In this document: in pieces, positions 17,874-21,893 of the stretch
Position numbering within the stretch: position 1 is the stretch's first letter
Layout of the letters: each line of letters opens with the position of its first letter
Source: Chara braunii
Lineage: Eukaryota; Streptophyta; Charophyceae; Charales; Characeae
Direction: 5' to 3'
NCBI GenBank assembly: GCA_003427395.1
Contig: BFEA01000365.1
Span: 1,056,169-1,078,061, forward strand
DNA: 21,893 nucleotides
The notes under the pieces: model-generated
What the model was told of the DNA's origin: nothing
The model's database searches: none
The model's input: only the letters and a program-made list of their open reading frames with translations
Made by a program: the position numbers and the translations under genes

Positions 17874-18420
17874 GTCGGGTTCTTGCGTTGACAACTCCCA
17901 CATGATGACTACATTGAACCGCCGCAGGATGACCGGTCCGTCTCTCCGATGTGGATCTAACGGTGGATTGCCTCAAATCTGCTCTCAAAGATCCACACCG
18001 GGGATGGGGGCCGGGATCCGACCACGGTTCGCTTGTAAGGCATCATATGGTGAGCCGAAATAACCGACATTCAGAACTGCTTGATGAGCATCTAGTGCTA
18101 CGCCAATAAGTTCCAAACACGGTCGCAAAGTCCCCTAAGAGTGTTCATTGTCGGTTCCTCACGTCATGGACTCCCACGTGATGAGTACAGTAAACAGCGG
18201 CAGGATGGCAGGTCCCCCTAGCCGAAATGGATCTAACGGTGGATTGCGTCAAATCTGCTCTCAAAGATCCACACCGGATAGAAGGTCCTGCAATCAGCCA
18301 CTGCTTGCTTGTAAGCATCATATGATGTGTCCATACAATCGATACCCAAAACTGCTTGGTGAGCATCTAGTGCTACGCCAATAAGTTCTGAACGCGACCC
18401 CAAGGTCCCATAAGAATGCT
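17874..18420. repeat. Two tandem copies of a 275-bp unit
   Basis: GCATCTAGTGCTACGCCAAT at 18088 recurs at 18363, a period of 275. GGATCTAACGGTGGATTG and TCTGCTCTCAAAGATCCACA also recur in order, and AAGCATCATATG partly so. The copies differ at many scattered positions, so the duplication is not recent. No gene is evident on either strand. Confidence 0.8.
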
Positions 18421-18544
18421 TTTAGCACAAGAGACCTCTGACCGCCGACTGTTTGGCACTTCGTGAAGGTGGTCATTTCAACCGATGCAGAAGGCTCGTG
18501 ATCACTTCCGTTGCTTGTATACGTGCCAATGGGTGCTCGGCGTT

Positions 18545-18545
<1 letters not shown>

Positions 18546-18625
<80 letters not shown>

Positions 18626-18626
18626 C
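18546..18626. repeat. (CT)n microsatellite
   Basis: An almost uninterrupted CT run with one TTT break near 18612. Frames reading through it encode Ser-Leu or Arg-Glu repeats and are not genes. Confidence 0.97.
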
Positions 18627-18820
18627 ATGCCCGTTGATGTACATCTGGCCCGACCGGGTGCGGTGCGGCCGTGTGGTGGTGGTCGTGTTAAAAAAGACGC
18701 CCGTCATCGGAGTTTCGACGGACGTCCTTGGGGGGCATGGTTATTTTTCTTCCCTGTGAGCTGGGTGCATGCAATTGCTGATTTTTTTCGTTGTGGCCTG
18801 CAGGGCGTTTGCCGATCGCG

Positions 18821-19714
18821 ATGGTCGTCTCAGAGTGGATAACCTCGGGTCTTTGGTGTGAGCGCATGGCATACCCTTTCCCCCCATGCTCGCTGCGTGT
18901 CTCCGGCAGTGGAGACTCCACTGTTATTGACGGTGCGACAAGATACCACTTCGAGTGTGATCCTTGGATGACGGTCGTCCCATTCACTGATGCTCACTTG
19001 GACTTGAGGAAAGAACATCACTGGGACAAAATGCTCAGGGAGTGTCCATGGGAGGATGAGTTTGGGAGTTTCATTCCCGTGCCTAGAGCTGTGTTCGCTA
19101 TAGTTCGGTGCCCTCGCTTGAGTGCAAAGCTTAATATTGTTCGTTATCACAATGTGTTGGCCTACAACGTCATCACTGCTTTGCCGCGTACATGATCCCG
19201 TGCGCTGAAACACGAGTTGCTTGCCTGTGCACGACATTCCGAGTTCCTCGATGAGTACCCGTTGCACTCTCCAGGGCTGTTGCCTCGAGCAGTTTCCTAC
19301 TGCTGCGTTAGATTGCATCTCGGAATGTTTTACTTATCTAGGGTCCCTTGCATCGCGTGTTTGAATCGGAATAGGACCTTGACTGATGTTGTGGTCTACG
19401 TGTCCAGGAATAAGTTGGACCTCGGGAGAGATGGGATGGGTTTGGTCACTAGAGAATTCGAAGGGACATGGGATTTGGTAATCGAGGGTAAGGTGGACGA
19501 TGTGGACGCATGGCGTGAGGTTGAAGCTCAAGTGTCCTCTATATGGGATGCTATAGGCAGGTCTCTCGCCGGAAGGACCGGGTTCGTTCGCATGAAGTAT
19601 ATTTCTATGTTCGCGAAAGATGCTGCAGTCGATGCGCCGCAGTGTCTTACATTCGGGTCGCCTGTTATAACTTTGAATGACCGCATGTACACACCGGCCT
19701 GTCGTGATCGGTAA
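18821..19714 (+). pseudogene. Family C paralogue 1 (C1), about 298 codons with one in-frame TGA
   Basis: ATG at 18821 lies about 20 bases after CCTGCAGGGCGTTT. The frame runs to TAA at 19712-19714 with TGA at 19193-19195. Shared blocks with C2, in order: DPWMTVVP (near residue 47), ECPW (71), ITALPRT (about 118), HSEFLDEYP (140), SYCCVRLHLG (158), VSRNKLDLG (190) and a near-identical GFVRMKYISMF followed by AVDAPQ (about 255-275). The TGA falls where C2 has TGG (Trp), so a single G-to-A change explains it. A CxxC pair found in C2 (CLHC) is not kept here, so a zinc site there is not supported for both members. No known family is recognised; function unknown. Confidence 0.78.
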
Positions 19715-20318
19715 AAGTGAAAGTGCTGAACGGATGTTATGTATCATGTCCATGCAAAAAAATGATGATATTTTCATTAGGGAATACAGAAAGAACACGT
19801 CGATTTCCTTATCCATTACACACATAAGCTCATGGTGTGCGCACCTATCTCTCCATCTAAGTGCGAGTTCACTTGCACTTGCTGTGTGCACCCCGAGCAT
19901 TCCACTTCAGTGGTGTGACCACCTAGCTCGCCATCTAACTGCGAGTTCACTCGCACTTGTGCTCTGAACCGTGAGCAATCCGCTTAAGTGAATGTCATGA
20001 ATCTATGTCGCGAATTCGTCCATGCAAAGATTTGATGGCATTTTCATCCGGGAATATACAAATGACAAGCCAGCGTCCATATTTAATCATCACGCTAATG
20101 GTGTGCGCACCTGCCTCTCCATCTCAGTGCGAGTTCACTCCCACGTAAGTGAGAGTTCACTCGTACTTTGCTTACGTGAGGAGCTTGTTGATATATAGTA
20201 CGGGGCGTAACGATTGACTGTTGGTCGCACCAGGGGACTTATCATTGGCCATCTTTATTTACGACGGTCTACACATCCGTATGTGTCGTTTATGTGTGCA
20301 TGATGTGTAGGGAGCGTT
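19715..20318. repeat. Intergenic region with two shared flank cassettes and four palindromic sites
   Basis: Two copies of one module occur at about 19759-19880 and 20030-20145: ATTTTCATYNGGGAATA, then ATGGTGTGCGCACCT, then CTCTCCATCT, then the palindrome. A partial module (GTGTGACCACC, TCGCCATCTAA) lies at 19911-19960. Palindromes are at 19862-19877, 19940-19955, 20128-20143 and a weaker one at 20150-20165. No coding frame is supported. It lies between C1 and C2, so it is both the downstream region of C1 and the upstream region of C2. Confidence 0.7.
19940..19955. promoter_or_regulatory. Perfect copy of the palindromic site (TGCGAGT-TC-ACTCGCA)
   Basis: All seven arm bases pair around a TC centre. 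This is the best example of the motif in the window and defines its consensus. It is probably the binding site of a dimeric protein or a structural signal; that is inference from symmetry and repetition. Confidence 0.6.
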
Positions 20319-21274
20319 ATGTCGTCGAGACCTTCGACAAGCGTCAGCATGAGTCCCGAGAAGCACATGCGCTTAGCAAGACCGTTTTCACCTTGTGCGA
20401 GATCGGTGCGGCATCATGACGGTCAAACGTGGATCGACGAAGTACCAAGGAGGACTTCGAAGAGGACCCATGGATGACCGTCGTCCCGTACATGAACCGG
20501 CATCTCGACGAATGGAACGTTAAAGATTGGAAGGCGATGGAGCGTGCCTGCCCTTGGGCAAGCCATTACAAGTTTGCCAACATGTTAGAGTTCAGGAGCC
20601 TCATTACACTGCCTGAGGGTGTCCTCCAGCGAAAGACCCTGGACGATAAGGGTAAACCGATCCGCTACCGTACAACCTTCAGACGCTGCCTCCACTGCGA
20701 GTACATCACATCTTCGCCACGAACTTGGGGAAGTTCGCAGAAGCAAGAGTTGGTGGACTGCTCTCGTCATTGTTCATTCTTGGAACAGTACCCACCTCGT
20801 TGCCCAGGGACTTCTCCACAAGCTATATCATATTATTGTGTCCGGTTGACTCATGGCGGATGTCCTTTCGCCAGAGTGCTATGTATGGCTTCTTCAGACA
20901 AAAGTAGAAAACTCGTGGATGCGGCTGTGCTCGTGTCACGAAACAATATGGTACAACAGGATTACAAAATGAAGCCGGTGATGTCTCGCCCCGATGTAAA
21001 TGGGCGGTCAGATTTCGTGAGAGCAGGTCAGGCCAGATGTCCAGAGTTGTTTTATGAGGTGGAAGAGAAAGTGTCCGACATACGAGACTGTATAGGGAAT
21101 TCCTTAGCACGACCCGGAGGGTTTGTTAGGATGAAATACATGTCCGTGTTTTCGGAGAATGCAACAGTTGACGAGCCGCAGATCCATGTAGGCGATGGTT
21201 GTTTGGGAAAACACGAAATCGTACGGGTCATCATCGTCGTCGCTGAGAGGTCGGGGGTGCAAGAAACCCCCTGA
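20319..21274 (+). pseudogene. Family C paralogue 2 (C2), one frameshift near the start and an altered 3' end
   Basis: ATG at 20319 (MSSRPSTSVSMSPEKHM) opens the frame that matches the C1 N-terminus (PFSPCARSV versus PFPPCSLRV). Near 20430 alignment passes to another frame, consistent with loss of one base. The second frame is then open to 21274: DPWMTVVPYMNRHLDEW, RACPW, a CLHC motif, ITSSPRTWG, VDCSRHCSFLEQYP, ISYYCVRLTHG, VLVSRNN, GFVRMKYMSVFSENATVDEPQ. After VDEPQ (about 21180) it stops resembling C1 and runs into DNA that is antisense to the minus-strand ORF. The last about 20 residues of the family are therefore replaced. A shorter product could start at an internal codon. No known family is recognised. 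Confidence 0.75.
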
Positions 21275-21541
21275 GCACGGTTCTGTGGAGACACCGACGG
21301 AAGCGACTTGTGTACCTCCGTTGATGATATCTTCGAGACAGAGACGTCTAACGACGTTGTTGCCCGTCACCGTCTGGCGGCGACGAACCACACATCGTTC
21401 AGGCGACCTATCGGCGGACTTCACCCGACCCCGGCGTTTGGAAGGTGTAGCAAAGCCTGAAGGCGATCGACTTTCATCGGAAATAGCAACTTTAGCTTCA
21501 TTCGGTGTATGAAGCAATCGAATGGATGGTTCGACACTCAT
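21104..21541 (-). CDS. Unrecognised minus-strand ORF (F), 3' end truncated into C2
   Basis: The chosen start (21541 on the minus strand) is in a good eukaryotic context (GTCACCATGA). The predicted protein begins MSVEPSIRLLHTPNE, then a Ser/Arg/Lys-rich basic stretch (TPSKRRGRVKSADRSPER, a plausible nuclear localisation signal), RRLCLEDIINGGTQ, and an acidic SDDDDDPYDFVFSQ. The basic and acidic tracts and lack of stops suggest a genuine coding past. The last about 27 codons (below about 21187) are simply the antisense of the C2 coding region, so the natural C-terminus has been lost at a breakpoint. An upstream in-frame start at 21595 is also possible. No family is recognised. Confidence 0.45.
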   Translation of the reverse strand: MSVEPSIRLLHTPNEAKVAISDESRSPSGFATPSKRRGRVKSADRSPERCVVRRRQTVTGNNVVRRLCLEDIINGGTQVASVGVSTEPCSGGFLHPRPLSDDDDDPYDFVFSQTTIAYMDLRLVNCCILRKHGHVFHPNKPSGSC

Positions 21542-21743
21542 GGTGACATTAGCGGCTGACACGGGGAACCTGGCAGAGTGAGATAGCCACAACATTTGGC
21601 CATGAGAGAGTGAGAGTCTATCATTGACTTTTGTTCTCAGTCAGGATACTCAAGTGTTCGTGAGCGAAGTCGCCACCCCCCCCTCGCCCGAGCAACCCAA
21701 TCCACATCTGTACCCCCGGGTTTGCGACTGAGTGCCAGATGGC
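21542..21743. other. Spacer before the terminal palindrome array
   Basis: I see no gene or clear repeat, only a short C-run near 21677. It would be the upstream region of the minus-strand ORF. Confidence 0.4.
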
Positions 21744-21893
21744 GGTCCAGCGTTTGACAAACGCTGGACCCCCATGCCGGCGCACGGCGTCAGCAGGGGG
21801 TCCAGCGTTTGACAAACGCTAAACCCTGCGCCAGCGCACAATGCGAACAGGGGTCCGGCGTCAGTCAAACGCTGAGTACCCTCGGCGGGCAGG
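21744..21893. repeat. Tandem array of palindromes, about 54-bp period, continuing off the window
   Basis: Three units begin GGTCC at 21744, 21799 and 21852 (periods 55 and 53). The first contains an almost perfect palindrome (21744-21770) with 13-bp arms (GGTCCAGCGTTTG) around a single central A. The second keeps the inner part (AGCGTTTGACAAACGCT). The third is degenerate (GGCGTCAGTCAAACGCT). Spacers share GCGCAC and a CAGGGG-like string. The periods are not multiples of three, so this is not a coding repeat. Confidence 0.8.

Noticed and set aside
11839-19714. Alternative genetic code (stop codons read as amino acids)
   Set aside because: All three stop codons occur and align with different residues in paralogues (E, Q, R, K, W), as expected from mutation and not reassignment.
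20585-20700. Zinc-binding site in family C based on CLHC
   Set aside because: The Cys pair is present in C2 only; C1 has other residues at that place.
21621-21868. Minus-strand frames over the terminal array read as a repetitive protein
   Set aside because: Unit lengths of 55 and 53 bases do not keep the frame, and the symmetry of the palindromes explains the open frames.

Overview
This is eukaryotic nuclear DNA. It has long mono-, di- and tetranucleotide repeats, a tRNA-derived SINE with a poly(A) tail and target-site duplication, inverted-repeat DNA transposons, a decayed non-LTR retrotransposon and many broken reading frames. I cannot name the organism from sequence alone. A large repeat-rich genome (alga, plant or invertebrate) fits. 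Nothing looks prokaryotic.

Region 1 (about 1-8000) is repeats with no convincing gene. It holds simple repeats, a CpG-rich patch next to a GATA/GA microsatellite, a SINE (2567-2753, 15-bp target duplication), two inverted-repeat elements with GGGCC... ends (2944-3361, 3855-3976), two copies of a hairpin-forming MITE-like element (about 4401-4705 and 5029-5325), a 975-bp Mutator-like foldback element with a 9-bp target duplication (6420-7394) and a T/GT/GA compound microsatellite (7436-7605).

Region 2 (about 8000-11350) begins with a frame-broken gene of unknown type (8001-8703). A 5'-truncated LINE fragment (about 8706-10360) follows it directly; this covers the end of the reverse transcriptase and the C-terminal region. 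Then come an acidic open fragment and an unrecognised ORF with one in-frame stop (10622-11347).

Region 3 (about 11500-21250) is the most interesting part. It contains two families of mutually homologous single-exon ORFs that I do not recognise. Family A has a start fragment plus three copies at 11839-12772, 13195-13919 and 14216-15136. Family C has two copies, at 18821-19714 and 20319-21274. A separate ORF B lies at 15383-15976. Intergenic DNA is built from reused cassettes: a palindrome near TGCGART-NN-AYTCGCA, occurring at about 15 places; a TGCAG(N)ATG start context; and a shared AT-rich and CTCTCCATCTA-type flank. Most ORFs carry one or a few stops or frameshifts, so the block looks like a decaying, tandemly expanded gene cluster. 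An integrated large DNA virus or a lineage-specific multigene array would both fit, but no hallmark viral gene is visible.

Region 4 (about 21100-21893) has a minus-strand ORF whose 3' end collides with the truncated 3' end of the second family C gene, then a tandem array of near-perfect palindromes running off the window.
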